Assembly (NCBI RefSeq): GCF_009728935.1 | Contig: NZ_CP034235.1 | Span: 3,572,001-3,636,000, forward strand | Source of the DNA: Paenibacillus psychroresistens | GTDB taxonomy: Bacteria; Bacillota; Bacilli; Paenibacillales; NBRC-103111 | Direction of reading: 5' to 3' | DNA: 64,000 bases | In this document: positions 52,072 to 60,640 of the stretch, piece after piece | Position numbering within the stretch: position 1 is the stretch's first letter | Layout: each line of letters begins with the position of its first letter | Program-made: the position numbers and the translations under genes | The notes under the pieces: generated by a model | Database searches by the model: none | What the model saw: the letters and a program-made list of their open reading frames with translations, nothing else | What the model was told of the DNA's origin: nothing

Positions 52072-52806
52072 ATGACAAATCAAACTAAACGGGTCGTTAT
52101 GATCACTGGAGCTTCCAAAGGTTTGGGCAAAGCACTAGCATTAGCTTTTGCCAAAGGTGGAGATAAGCTTGTTCTCTGCGCAAGGAATGAACCGCAATTA
52201 AATGAAGTTGCATTAGAAGCAAAAGCTCTAGGTGCTGAGGTGCTGTCAATCGTTGCAAATATTGCCATTGCCAAGGATGTGGAGTGTCTTGTTGGTTCAG
52301 CGGAAGCCCATTTTGGAAAAATTGATGTCTTGATTAATAATGCATCCATTCTGGGTCCAAGTCCGATGCCCTATTTACTTGATTATCCGGAAGAAGATTT
52401 TATCGAAGTGCTGCAGGTCAATACAGTCGGAATGTTCCTGGTTACACGAAGAGTAATTGCAAGCATGCTGCAGCATAATCAAGGTTCAATTATTAATCTT
52501 ACATCTGAAGCCGGAAATGTGGGTTACGCGGGCTGGGGTGCATATGGGATATCAAAATTTGCCGTGGAAGGGTTAACTCAAATCTGGGCGGACGAAGTCA
52601 GCGAGTCAGCGGTACGTGTGAATATGGTCGATCCCGGTGAAATGAATACATCCATGCATGCGCTGGCCATTCCAGATTGCGATTATGAGCTTGCAGAGCC
52701 AGAAGCTGTTGTCGATGTATTCTTATATTTAGCATCTGAAGCTGCCTCATCTGTCCATGGCCAACGATTTCGCGCACAGGAGTTTGTTAGGGAGGGGATC
52801 AGCTAA
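52072..52806 (+). CDS. Short-chain dehydrogenase paired with a QueA-family enzyme
   Basis: 244 residues, classical SDR: TGASKGLGKALALAFAKGG, NNASILGPSPMPYLL, catalytic Ser in SEAGNVGYAGWG with YGISK, and VDPGEMNTSM. The stop overlaps the start of the QueA-like gene by one base, a tight coupling. Substrate unknown. It may reduce a product or precursor of its partner, which is inference only. Confidence 0.85.
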   Translation: MTNQTKRVVMITGASKGLGKALALAFAKGGDKLVLCARNEPQLNEVALEAKALGAEVLSIVANIAIAKDVECLVGSAEAHFGKIDVLINNASILGPSPMPYLLDYPEEDFIEVLQVNTVGMFLVTRRVIASMLQHNQGSIINLTSEAGNVGYAGWGAYGISKFAVEGLTQIWADEVSESAVRVNMVDPGEMNTSMHALAIPDCDYELAEPEAVVDVFLYLASEAASSVHGQRFRAQEFVREGIS

Positions 52807-53846
52807 TGGAGTCTACAACGCAATCATTTGATTTTCCAAATGTACTTAATGCCACTATGCCGCCTGAACGAAGAGGTGTTAGACGTGATCATGTTAAGCT
52901 GATGGTATTGGATAAAAAAACGGGTGAAACAAAACATTCAACTTTCAATCACTTGAAGCAATTTCTGCAAAAAGGCGATCTCCTAGTGTTAAACTCCAGT
53001 CGGACGATTCCAGCGATATTAAAAGCGAGCTTGTGGCGTAAGGGGCTGCTGCTGTCAGATCAGCTGGAGGTTAGATTGGCTCATCGTCAGAATGAGCAGG
53101 AATGGGAAGCGCTGCTCTTGGAGTCCAATGCTGAAATGGGCGATGTTCTACAATTCTCGGCGTTATTGTCAGCTGAGGTAGCGGGTTCCTCCATAACTAA
53201 CCCTTTTAATACCTTGCATTTTAATTTAAAAGGAGCCGCTCTAATCGAGCAGATCTACCTATTAGGGCAGCCGGTCCGTTACGAATACATTGATGTTCCT
53301 TGGGCGCTGGATTATTATCAAACTGTCTTTGCCTCAGACCCTGGATCGGTTGAGATGCCTTCCGCAGGCAGGGCATTTAGCTGGGAGTTATTGTTTGATT
53401 TGCAGCGTACCGGCATTCAAATAGCCTATATTCAGCTGCATACAGGCTTGAGTTATTTTATGGACGATAAATGGCACCAAGAGCCTTTTCATAATTATGA
53501 GCAATATAATATGCCCGTAGAAACAGCTGAGCTTGTGCGCAAAACGAAGGCAGCGGGAGGACGTATTATTGCAGTAGGTACCACAGTTGTGCGCACTCTA
53601 GAAACAGCTATTGATCCAGCTGGAGGCTCAGTAGCACAAGCGGGTTGGACCAACTTGTATGTGCATGATCGTTTTCCTTTGCAGATAGTCGATGGATTAA
53701 TTACAGGCTTTCATGAACCCAAAACGAGCCATCTCCAGCTTTTAACGGCTTTTGTTCAACAGGATCTACTGATGAACGGCTATCATGAAGCGATTGAGAT
53801 GGGCTATTATTGGCATGAATTTGGTGATATGAACTTAATTATTTAA
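52806..53846 (+). CDS. Divergent QueA-family SAM:ribosyltransferase-isomerase paralogue
   Basis: 346 residues. It keeps the QueA frame: FDFPNVLNATMPPERR at the start, GDLLVLNSSRTIPA, GSVEMPSAGRAFSWELL, LQRTGIQIAYIQLHTGLSYF, GRIIAVGTTVVRTLE and IVDGLITGFHEPKTSHLQLL. QueA transfers the ribosyl part of SAM to preQ1-tRNA. Differences from housekeeping QueA include SSRTIPA for DTRVxPA and a rewritten segment after HTGLSYF where QueA has GTFxPV and an HxE element. No tgt or queuosine gene is near. A true QueA or a diverged function are both possible; I favour a paralogue. Confidence 0.75.
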   Translation: MESTTQSFDFPNVLNATMPPERRGVRRDHVKLMVLDKKTGETKHSTFNHLKQFLQKGDLLVLNSSRTIPAILKASLWRKGLLLSDQLEVRLAHRQNEQEWEALLLESNAEMGDVLQFSALLSAEVAGSSITNPFNTLHFNLKGAALIEQIYLLGQPVRYEYIDVPWALDYYQTVFASDPGSVEMPSAGRAFSWELLFDLQRTGIQIAYIQLHTGLSYFMDDKWHQEPFHNYEQYNMPVETAELVRKTKAAGGRIIAVGTTVVRTLETAIDPAGGSVAQAGWTNLYVHDRFPLQIVDGLITGFHEPKTSHLQLLTAFVQQDLLMNGYHEAIEMGYYWHEFGDMNLII

Positions 53847-53856
53847 TAAACCGTTA

Positions 53857-53891
53857 GCTCTGCAACGATATGTTGTGGAGTTTATTTTTTG
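53857..53891 (+). terminator. Terminator after the QueA-like gene
   Basis: CTC-t-GCAAC (53858-53866) pairs with GTTG-t-GGAG (53872-53880) with one mismatch, followed by TTTATTTTTT. Confidence 0.7.
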
Positions 53892-53974
53892 CTATATGCA
53901 ACAATATTTGCTAAGGTTCGTTTAGGTAGTAATAGTTAAAATTTTACTTTTTATGCAAAAGGGGATGTTAATCT

Positions 53975-54618
53975 ATGAAGCTTGTAAATTTTCAGCGAAA
54001 AGTCCGGATAATGATCGGTTTATCTTTTGTGATTATTATCCTATCAGGATGTGGCGAAAAACAAGCGGTTAGACAACCAAGTGAGGATAGCTTAAAAGTG
54101 ATTGATCTGAATAATAATCAGGAAATTGCAGTTATCCCGATAGCCACAACCACAATTGGATTTGATATATTTGGAGATTCTGTGGTGTGGTCGGACTTGC
54201 GGAATGAGCCGAATGGGAGGACGGCCGCAATGTCTCGAATAAAGGCATCCGTGCTGGGGACAATACACCGAAAAACAATACGGACATTTATCTATATGAT
54301 ATTTCTACAAAAGAAACCAAGCCTATTGCGACAGGCCTGCTAAAGGAAGCAAGACCGCACATTTCTGGCAATCGGGTAGTTTGGGATGATTATAATTCCG
54401 GAAAAGCTGGTTACAATGCAGATGTATATGCTTACGACCTAACAACGAACAAAAGTGAACTTTTGACTAAACAAAAAGTAGATTAGAGCGGTTCAGTTGT
54501 TTATGGGGATTATATTGCTTGGACAGATGAGAGACGAGGAACTTCAACAAATGATGTGATAATAAATGGACAGAAACCGAATTCAGATATTTATCTAATC
54601 CAGAGATTCACGCGCTGA
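53975..54618 (+). pseudogene. Broken beta-propeller (TolB-like) lipoprotein gene
   Basis: Starts with a lipoprotein signal (IGLSFVIIILSGCGEK). The original frame runs to WSDLRNEPNG near 54210. From there the homologous-looking text continues in a different frame (EDGRNVSNKGIRAGDN, DIYLYDISTKETKPIATG, RPHISGNRVVWDDYNSG, DVYAYDLTTNKSELL), i.e. a one-base frameshift. That frame is then stopped by TAG at 54484-54486 and continues (SGSVVYGDYIAWTDERRG) to TGA 54616-54618. Repeats of the VVWxD...DIYxYD kind are typical of TolB/beta-propeller proteins. Two lesions and a short remaining length make it a pseudogene; sequencing error in one of them cannot be excluded. Confidence 0.8.
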
Positions 54619-54639
54619 GATATCACTAGGAGGATTATA

Positions 54640-55203
54640 TTGCTTAAAGCATTCTTGGAACAGGACCCAGTCAAGGTAGCTGAACAAATACTTGGCTATC
54701 ACCTTGTTCGACAAACACCACTAGGAAGAATTCGTCTGAGAATCACAGAAACCGAGGCTTATAAAGGCAGTGAAGATCCGGCAAGTCACTCTTATCGAGG
54801 GTTAACCCCACGTAATCAGCTGATGTTTGGTGATGTGGGGGTGGTGTATGTTTATTTTATTTATGGGATGCACTTTTGCATGAATATTGTGTCTCATCGT
54901 GAAGGCGAAGTAGGGGCGATATTACTGCGAGCTGCTGAAGTTATGGAAGGTTACGATATTATCCGTGCTAATCGACCGAAGGCTGCAGAACGTGATCTTA
55001 TTAATGGGCCAGCCAAATTAACTCAAGCTTTAAATATCAATATGGGCTTCAATGGGTATGATTTGCTTCAACCCACAGATGAGCTAGTTTTAGAAAAAAA
55101 TAATCACAATCGATCGATAATCAAAACCTCGCGAATAGGAATATCAAAAGGTCAGGAGTTTATGTGGCGTTTTGTGCTTGGCAAAGAACAACCCAATAAA
55201 TAA
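54640..55203 (+). CDS. 3-methyladenine DNA glycosylase (AAG/MPG family)
   Basis: 187 residues from TTG 54640 (AGGAGGA at 54628-54634). Family text: AEQILGYHLVRQTPLG, RITETEAYKGSEDPASHSYR, RNQLMFGDVGVVYVYFIYGM, CMNIVSHREGEVGAILLRA, NGPAKLTQALNI. It removes alkylated purines in base-excision repair. B. subtilis counterpart is YxlJ/Aag. It follows the broken lipoprotein gene. Confidence 0.93.
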   Translation: MLKAFLEQDPVKVAEQILGYHLVRQTPLGRIRLRITETEAYKGSEDPASHSYRGLTPRNQLMFGDVGVVYVYFIYGMHFCMNIVSHREGEVGAILLRAAEVMEGYDIIRANRPKAAERDLINGPAKLTQALNINMGFNGYDLLQPTDELVLEKNNHNRSIIKTSRIGISKGQEFMWRFVLGKEQPNK

Positions 55204-55228
55204 AGGACCTTCGTTTGAAGGTCCTTTT
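55202..55228. terminator. Terminator of the DNA glycosylase gene
   Basis: AAAGGACCTTC pairs perfectly with GAAGGTCCTTT around GTTT and is followed by T. It lies between convergent genes and overlaps the glycosylase stop codon. Confidence 0.85.
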
Positions 55229-55232
55229 CATA

Positions 55233-56045
55233 TTAGCTAAGCTTTAAAATAAACTTATCAATGACATGCTTAACTCCGTCATCATTGTTGCTAAGCGTAA
55301 CGAAATCAGCAATTTGCTTTAACGCATCTATGGCATTATCCATCGCGACGCCTAATCCAGCAACCTCAAGCATTTCATGATCGTTCCAGCTGTCCCCAAT
55401 GGCAATCACCTCGGAGATGTCATAACCATAATGAGCTGCTAGGCTTTTGACAGCGTGCCCTTTGGTTCCTTCAGGATGAAGGAATTCAAGAAAGTTGGCT
55501 TTGGATTTCGTAATATGCACAATAGAGCCAATCTGTTTCTGTAGATCAATAGCAATTTCATCCAGCTTAGCGGGATCATCGATGTATAGCATTTTTGTTA
55601 AAGGCTTGTCCAGGAAGAAGTTAAAGTCTTCTGCAACGATATAAGGAATGTTCGACATTGCGGCATACTCTTTAATTTTCTGATTGTCTACTTTCACATA
55701 AAGCTTGTCCTCATGGTAAACCTGAATATGAAGATCATTGCGCTCCGCATAATCATATAGGAATTGCACAGCTTCGGCAGGAACCGATCGCTCATATAAG
55801 ACTTCTTCATCAAAAAGATTTTTAACCAAGGAACCTTGATAAGTGATAATAGGAACATTAAACCCTAGCTGTTTAGCAATTTTCTGGGCGGAAGCAAACA
55901 TTCTACCAGTTGCCAGTGTAACGAGAACCCCTTGATCCCTCGCAGCAGCTATCGCTAATTTGGTACCCTCTGAGATCTGCATTTCATCATTCAGCAAAGT
56001 ATCGTCCACATCAATAGCTATCATTTTGTACGTTGTTGTGTTCAT
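55233..56045 (-). CDS. HAD family (Cof-type) phosphatase
   Basis: 270 residues on the minus strand from ATG 56045 (GGGAG upstream); an extra in-frame Met at 56066 lacks a binding site. Motif I IAIDVDDTLLNDEMQIS (DxD), motif II TLATGRMFASAQKI region, cap domain type C2B, motif III LTKMLYI, motif IV IAIGDSWNDHEMLEVAGLGV. These act on phosphosugars or flavin/pyridoxal phosphates; substrate not predictable. TATAAT on the minus strand at 56081-56086 is the likely -10. Confidence 0.9.
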   Translation of the reverse strand: MNTTTYKMIAIDVDDTLLNDEMQISEGTKLAIAAARDQGVLVTLATGRMFASAQKIAKQLGFNVPIITYQGSLVKNLFDEEVLYERSVPAEAVQFLYDYAERNDLHIQVYHEDKLYVKVDNQKIKEYAAMSNIPYIVAEDFNFFLDKPLTKMLYIDDPAKLDEIAIDLQKQIGSIVHITKSKANFLEFLHPEGTKGHAVKSLAAHYGYDISEVIAIGDSWNDHEMLEVAGLGVAMDNAIDALKQIADFVTLSNNDDGVKHVIDKFILKLS

Positions 56046-56190
56046 TGTAACATCTCCCGTAGTCAAATTAAGTCTGTTCTATTATACACAACTCCCATGT
56101 AGATGCATATGGGACTGTTCATATTCGGCTGCATCGCTTAGAATATAAAACATTGAGCTACTTATGAAAGATAGAGGGGAAGTTAGCCGG

Positions 56191-57105
56191 ATGAAATGGA
56201 ATTCACCTTATGTCCTTCTATTAGTAGCTACTTGCCTATGGGGTGGCAATTTTGTTGTAGGTAAAGCCCTTGTGACTGAAATTCCACCGTTAACACTGGC
56301 ACTGTTTCGTTGGGGGATCGCGTTATTGTGCATCACTCCTTTTTGGGGGAGAACGGTATGGCAGCGTAGAAAAATTTATTTGGATAATTGGAAAACAGTC
56401 CTATTCTTAAGTTTAACAGGGGTGGCAGGCTTTAATACCTTTGTTTATATAGCTGTACAATACACGGATTCTATCAATGCCTCATTAATGAATGCCGCTA
56501 CTCCGATTATTATTGTATTATTGTCGATGTTCTTTTTAGGTGAATCCTTTTCAGGGTTAAGAGGCTTGGGAATTGTTATTTCATTAGTCGGAGTCTTATG
56601 GATAATTGGTCATGGCTCTTGGAGAAGTATTGTAAGTTTGTCCTTTAATCGCGGGGATTTGTGGATGCTGTTAGCGGTGTTTCTCTGGGCCATGTATTCC
56701 ATTGGAGTTCGTAAAACAACGGGCAAATTTATTGCAAAAGAAATGCTGTTAATTACGGTATTGTTAAGTGTTATTGTTCTAATCCCGTTCTCAATTGTAG
56801 AACTGAGCCTTTCTCATCCTACTTTGAGTGGTTCATGGCATACATTGGCAGGCGTCTTGTATATAGGTATTTTTGCCTCGTTGGTTGCATTCTCTTGCTG
56901 GAATAAAGCCGTAGCGTTAATCGGTCCTTCGAGGTGTGCAAGCTTCCTCAATTTTATACCTTTGTTCAGCGCCATTTTTGCTACACTGTTCACAGGAGAG
57001 CGAATTCAGCTCTATCATGTCGTAGGGGCTTTGCTCATTCTAAGCGGTGTATATGTGACAACTCGAATAACTGCGGCAAGAAATGCTTTTAAAAACCAAG
57101 TATGA
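56191..57105 (+). CDS. EamA/DMT-family transporter
   Basis: 304 residues from ATG 56191 (AGAGGGGAAG upstream; ATG 56164 is a weaker option). Ten predicted membrane segments in two EamA repeats (YVLLLVATCLWGGNFVVGKA, ALFRWGIALL, NAATPIIIVLLSMFFLGESF, GDLWMLLAVFLWAMYSIGV, FIPLFSAIFATLFTGERI). Drug/metabolite exporter type; the substrate cannot be told from sequence. Confidence 0.88.
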   Translation: MKWNSPYVLLLVATCLWGGNFVVGKALVTEIPPLTLALFRWGIALLCITPFWGRTVWQRRKIYLDNWKTVLFLSLTGVAGFNTFVYIAVQYTDSINASLMNAATPIIIVLLSMFFLGESFSGLRGLGIVISLVGVLWIIGHGSWRSIVSLSFNRGDLWMLLAVFLWAMYSIGVRKTTGKFIAKEMLLITVLLSVIVLIPFSIVELSLSHPTLSGSWHTLAGVLYIGIFASLVAFSCWNKAVALIGPSRCASFLNFIPLFSAIFATLFTGERIQLYHVVGALLILSGVYVTTRITAARNAFKNQV

Positions 57106-57145
57106 TAAAATAAGCTTATACCATTAAAAATGAGGAGAGATCAAT

Positions 57146-57487
57146 ATGGCAGCATGGAAAGAAATTGATACATTAGAGCAATGGAATGAAGCATATGCCA
57201 ATTCAGCAGAAAAGCCGTTTGTCATTCTTAAGCATAGTACAACTTGTCCGGTTAGCGCTAATGCATTGGATGAGTTCGAGAAATATTTAAGCAAGACTCC
57301 AAACGAAGATGTCGATTATTTGTTAGTTAAAGTGATTGAATCCAGACCCGTTTCGAATCAAATTGCCGAAGATGTAGCCGTTAAACATGCTTCACCTCAA
57401 ATTATTTATGTAAAGAATAAAGAGAATGGCTGGAATACTTCGCATTATGCTATTACAGTAGCTCATATGACGGCTGTTTTAAATTAA
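57146..57487 (+). CDS. ytxJ: Bacillithiol-system protein YtxJ (BrxC)
   Basis: 113 residues, thioredoxin-like. The redox site is HSTTCPVSANALDEFEKYL (TCPVS; a monothiol CPxS form), with VKVIESRPVSNQIAEDVAVK, HASPQIIYVKN (cis-Pro). YtxJ/BrxC acts in the bacillithiol redox system, reducing mixed disulfides. TGAGGAGAG precedes the ATG. It stands alone. Confidence 0.9.
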   Translation: MAAWKEIDTLEQWNEAYANSAEKPFVILKHSTTCPVSANALDEFEKYLSKTPNEDVDYLLVKVIESRPVSNQIAEDVAVKHASPQIIYVKNKENGWNTSHYAITVAHMTAVLN

Positions 57488-57501
57488 CATCATTTAAATG
57501 T

Positions 57502-57535
57502 GGGGCGTTTCGTAACTTTCGAAGCGTCCTTTAAT
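57502..57535 (+). terminator. ytxJ terminator
   Basis: GGGGCGTTTCG pairs with CGAAGCGTCC (one bulge, two G-U), followed by TTTAATT. Confidence 0.65.
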
Positions 57536-57552
57536 TATTTAATTAGGGACAC

Positions 57553-57593
57553 ACTGCTAACCGGTAAGCCATTTATTATTACCCGTTAGCAGT
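57553..57593 (+). repeat. Family B hairpin before the HEAT-like gene
   Basis: ACTGCTAACCGGTAA (57553-57567) pairs with TTACCCGTTAGCAGT (57579-57593), 14 of 15 positions. It ends ~22 bp before the start codon and has no U-tract. Confidence 0.65.
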
Positions 57594-57615
57594 AAAAAAG
57601 AGAGGGTGAGCAGTC

Positions 57616-58248
57616 ATGGATTTAATTAGCCAGTTATCTTCCCAAAGCGGTGACCGTACAGAGGAAGCAAATCGGAGAGTTGCGGCTTTATGTTTAGAAA
57701 ACCCTAAGCTTCTTGTTCAGATCTTGGAAGGGCTTACTTCTGAGGATCCAGCTGTTATTGGGGATTGTGCGGAGGTTTTTACTAAAGTTGCTGAGTTTAA
57801 TCCACGGGTTGTTGTGCCATTTGCAGGAGCTTTGGCGTTGCTGTTAAACCATAAGGCAACTCGAGTTAGATGGGAAGCCATGCATGCAATAGCACTGACC
57901 GCAGAGCTTAATGCAGATGCAATTCTTCAGCTTTTGAATATATTTACGACTATTCTACATAATGATTCAAGCACTATAGTTAGGGACTACGTTATTGACT
58001 GTTTAGGAAATGTAGCAACGGTTAGTGAACACGCTGCTTCCCAAGTAATGCCAATAATTATAGAAGCGGTCACCTTGTATGGGGAAAAGCATTTAGCACG
58101 CGCATTGAATGCCATGACCAAAGTAGTGATCACAGCACCGACACATGGTGTTGAACTATTAATGTATGGGAATGACTACAGCAATCATGCTAAAGGCTCC
58201 GTACAGAAAGCGGCAAAAAAATTAGTTAAGGCTATTAATAAAAAATAG
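57616..58248 (+). CDS. HEAT/ARM-repeat-like protein of unknown function
   Basis: 210 residues, almost wholly helical with repeating 35-40-residue units (ENPKLLVQILEGLTSEDPAV, VVPFAGALALLLNHKATRVR, WEAMHAIALTAELN, STIVRDYVIDCLGNVATVSE). This is a HEAT-like solenoid and ends with a basic tail (KAAKKLVKAINKK). AGAGAGGGTGA precedes the ATG. I do not recognise a specific family; a protein- or nucleic-acid-binding scaffold is the most that can be said. Confidence 0.72.
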   Translation: MDLISQLSSQSGDRTEEANRRVAALCLENPKLLVQILEGLTSEDPAVIGDCAEVFTKVAEFNPRVVVPFAGALALLLNHKATRVRWEAMHAIALTAELNADAILQLLNIFTTILHNDSSTIVRDYVIDCLGNVATVSEHAASQVMPIIIEAVTLYGEKHLARALNAMTKVVITAPTHGVELLMYGNDYSNHAKGSVQKAAKKLVKAINKK

Positions 58249-58280
58249 GCTAGAGATGGCGTATTTTATCATTTTTCATT

Positions 58281-58309
58281 TTCAAAACAGCTTGGATTCA
58301 TGCTATACT
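58281..58309 (+). promoter_or_regulatory. Extended-10 promoter of the MBL hydrolase-ABC ATPase pair
   Basis: TTCAAA (58281-58286), 17-nt spacer, TGC then TATACT (58304-58309). Confidence 0.55.
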
Positions 58310-58352
58310 TTTCCCATATTACCTTATGTAACCAAGTTAGGAGAGAAGGCTT

Positions 58353-59135
58353 TTGTCTACGTCAATTACATTCCTTGGTACAGGAGACTCCATGGGAGTA
58401 CCAAGAGTTTATTGCAGCTGTACCATTTGTGAGGAAGCTAGAAGCAACGGCTTAAATAAGCGTTGGCGATCATCTATCCTATTGGAAATATCTTCAGAGT
58501 CAGTAAAGGATTTATTACTGGTTGACTGTGGTCCTGATTGGCTGCACCAAATGGAGCTAATGGAGATTAAACAGCTAGAGCATGTTCTAATTACACATGC
58601 ACATTACGATCATATAGCCGGTTTACCTCAATGGGCAGATGCATGTCGCTGGTTAGCTATTAAAGGACATATTTATGCGCCACAGGAAGTGCTTGCTACG
58701 ATACTTAAAGCTTTTCCTTGGCTGCAGGCTAATTTGGAATTTCATGCAATTGATGATGGGCTTGCCTTTAAGGGTTGGCAAATCAAGCCTTGGAAGGTTA
58801 GTCATGGTAAGAATGGATATGCGTTTGCCTATCGGTTTAGCAATGAGGATCACCAATGGGTCTATTGTCCGGATTCGATTAATTTGCAAGGAGAACAAAA
58901 AGCACCGTTATATGATTTAGCTTTACTTATTCTTGGGACAAGCTTTTATTATGAGCCGTTTGATTTTGAAACTCGCTCTGTCTATGATATAAAAGAAGCA
59001 TTAGAGCTGATTGTGGATACAAAGCCCAAAAAGGTATACTTTACCCACATGTCACACGGCATTGATATCACCGAGCTTTATGAATTGCCAGATCATGTTA
59101 AGCTTGCTACAACAGGATTTCAGCTGAATATATAA
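58353..59135 (+). CDS. PhnP-like metallo-beta-lactamase-fold hydrolase
   Basis: 260 residues from TTG 58353 (AGGAGAGAAGG upstream). FLGTGDSMGVPRVYCSCTIC with a Cys-rich N-terminal loop like PhnP, which binds a structural zinc; catalytic motif THAHYDHIAGLPQWADAC; WKVSHGKNGYAFAYRF; YCPDS and THMSHGID. PhnP cleaves cyclic ribose phosphate esters in phosphonate use. The gene after it encodes a PhnC-like ATPase, but other phn genes are missing, so function is open. Confidence 0.82.
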   Translation: MSTSITFLGTGDSMGVPRVYCSCTICEEARSNGLNKRWRSSILLEISSESVKDLLLVDCGPDWLHQMELMEIKQLEHVLITHAHYDHIAGLPQWADACRWLAIKGHIYAPQEVLATILKAFPWLQANLEFHAIDDGLAFKGWQIKPWKVSHGKNGYAFAYRFSNEDHQWVYCPDSINLQGEQKAPLYDLALLILGTSFYYEPFDFETRSVYDIKEALELIVDTKPKKVYFTHMSHGIDITELYELPDHVKLATTGFQLNI

Positions 59136-59172
59136 TTGTTAAGTTTTAATAAGTCATAGGAGGTCAATTAAT

Positions 59173-59907
59173 TTGTTAATCACGGTTCGTAATTTAGTCT
59201 ATAAAGTTGATAAAGATACAGAAATCCTCTCCGGTATTCAATTTGATGTAGGTCGCGGTGAGTTCATTGCTGTGATTGGCGGCAGCGGAAGCGGGAAAAC
59301 GACATTACTTCGCTGTATCACTCTGCAAGAGAAATGGGCTGCGGGTCATTTTTTTTATGAGGGGAAGGATATTGTCGCGCTTAATGCTTGGCAAAAGCTT
59401 AAGTATAAGAAAAAATGGGCTTATGTGGAAGAAAAACCGACACTAAATCCCAATAAATCAGCATTAAAAAATGTATTGTCAGGTCGTTTTTATGATACAC
59501 CTTGGTGGCGCAAGCTTACAGGAAAAGTTGCCTTGGATGAACATGTTATGGCTATGGATTATTTAGAAAAAGTTGGTTTAATGGATCTATCCTTGCAGAA
59601 AACCAACTTGCTTAGTGGTGGTGAAACTCAACGTGTTGCCATAGCTAAAGCGCTTGTCCAAGGAGCAGAAATTGTCGTTGCAGATGAGCCTATTTCGGGA
59701 TTAGATCCGGAGAATGCACAGAAGGTAATGATGGATTTAAAGCAATTGTGTGAAAAAACCAACGTAACCGTCATTTGCAGCTTGCATGGTGTGGAATTAG
59801 CCGAAAAATATGCTACACGTATTTGGGGGATTAACAACGGTAAGCTCGTAGTAGATGTCAAAGGACGCCGATTAACACAAGCAGAGAAAAATAGTATATA
59901 CGATTAA
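59173..59907 (+). CDS. Orphan PhnC-like ABC transporter ATPase
   Basis: 244 residues from TTG 59173 (AGGAGGT at 59159-59165). Walker A GGSGSGKTTLLRC, signature LSGGETQRVAIAKAL, Walker B IVVADEPISGLDP, H-loop CSLHGVELAEKYA. The middle segment (VLSGRFYDTPWWRKLTG) is reminiscent of PhnC. No permease or binding protein is next to it. A degenerate fragment follows at 59953. It may serve a permease elsewhere or be a remnant. Confidence 0.82.
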   Translation: MLITVRNLVYKVDKDTEILSGIQFDVGRGEFIAVIGGSGSGKTTLLRCITLQEKWAAGHFFYEGKDIVALNAWQKLKYKKKWAYVEEKPTLNPNKSALKNVLSGRFYDTPWWRKLTGKVALDEHVMAMDYLEKVGLMDLSLQKTNLLSGGETQRVAIAKALVQGAEIVVADEPISGLDPENAQKVMMDLKQLCEKTNVTVICSLHGVELAEKYATRIWGINNGKLVVDVKGRRLTQAEKNSIYD

Positions 59908-59952
59908 GCTAATTATATTGAAGCCAGTTTTCAGTACCAACTCTATTAATCT

Positions 59953-60105
59953 TGCAGTTGTATATTAATTCGCGAAGGCGTGGCGGGAGCAACCTTTAAA
60001 TCGATGGCAGACTCGATGGGATTGCCCTTATTTCCTGCTTTAATTACATTAGTGGATACCGCTTATAGCTTTGGAATTCGCAGTAAATTCTGCCAGAGGA
60101 TTTAA
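59953..60105 (+). pseudogene. Possible gene remnant (C-terminal fragment)
   Basis: An open 50-codon stretch after a stop, ending TAA 60103-60105, reads with protein-like text (IREGVAGATFKSMADSMGLP, LITLVDTAYSFGIRSKF). It has no start codon with a binding site. It could be the 3' end of a decayed gene lost behind the ABC ATPase. The family is not recognised and the call is weak. Confidence 0.3.
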
Positions 60106-60106
60106 T

Positions 60107-60538
60107 TTATTTAACGACTAGAACGGGAATGAGCGCATGCTGGACTACATAATGACTAACACTGCCTAACATTAATTCACGCATGCCGCCAATGCCTCTA
60201 CTTCCAATAACGATTAAATCGAAGAATCTATCTTTGGATTGTGCAACAATCGTTTCTCCGGCTTTTCCTAGGATCAATTCCACGGATGCATTGGGAGTTG
60301 AAGCAATTAATACTCTAGCATTATCAACAATGGCCTCTGCATGAGCGTAAGCCTCAGCATTTGCTTCTGCAGATGAAGCAATCATGGCTTCACCTAGCAT
60401 AAATGTCGGCAGCATAAAAGTATGCAAGACTAATAAAGTTGCGCCAGGAAAATATTCGCAGAGCAAAATGGCATGCTTCATGGCTTCTTCGGATTCAAGC
60501 GAGCCATCATAAGCGACTAATATTTTTGAATAAATCAT
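60107..60538 (-). CDS. Universal stress protein (UspA family)
   Basis: 143 residues on the minus strand from ATG 60538 (GGAGGTG upstream). MIYSKILVAYDGSLESEEAM, LLVLHTFMLPTFMLGEA, ELILGKAGETIVAQSKD and the ATP-binding IVIGSRGIGGMRELMLGSVS with VQHALIPVLVV. A cytoplasmic single-domain Usp. It is divergent from mscL, so the two may share a stress-related control region at 60539-60640. Confidence 0.92.
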   Translation of the reverse strand: MIYSKILVAYDGSLESEEAMKHAILLCEYFPGATLLVLHTFMLPTFMLGEAMIASSAEANAEAYAHAEAIVDNARVLIASTPNASVELILGKAGETIVAQSKDRFFDLIVIGSRGIGGMRELMLGSVSHYVVQHALIPVLVVK

Positions 60539-60640
60539 GCTAGCACCTCCATATTGCGGATATAAAACTCTTGAGTTCATTTACACCAATCTCTAAGCTT
60601 TGAAACATTCTAAATAGTTAATTAAGGAGAGTGGACGGAA

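Noticed and set aside
54200..54230. Programmed ribosomal frameshift in the beta-propeller gene
   Set aside because: No slippery heptamer or downstream structure is evident, and a second lesion (TAG at 54484) follows in the continued frame.
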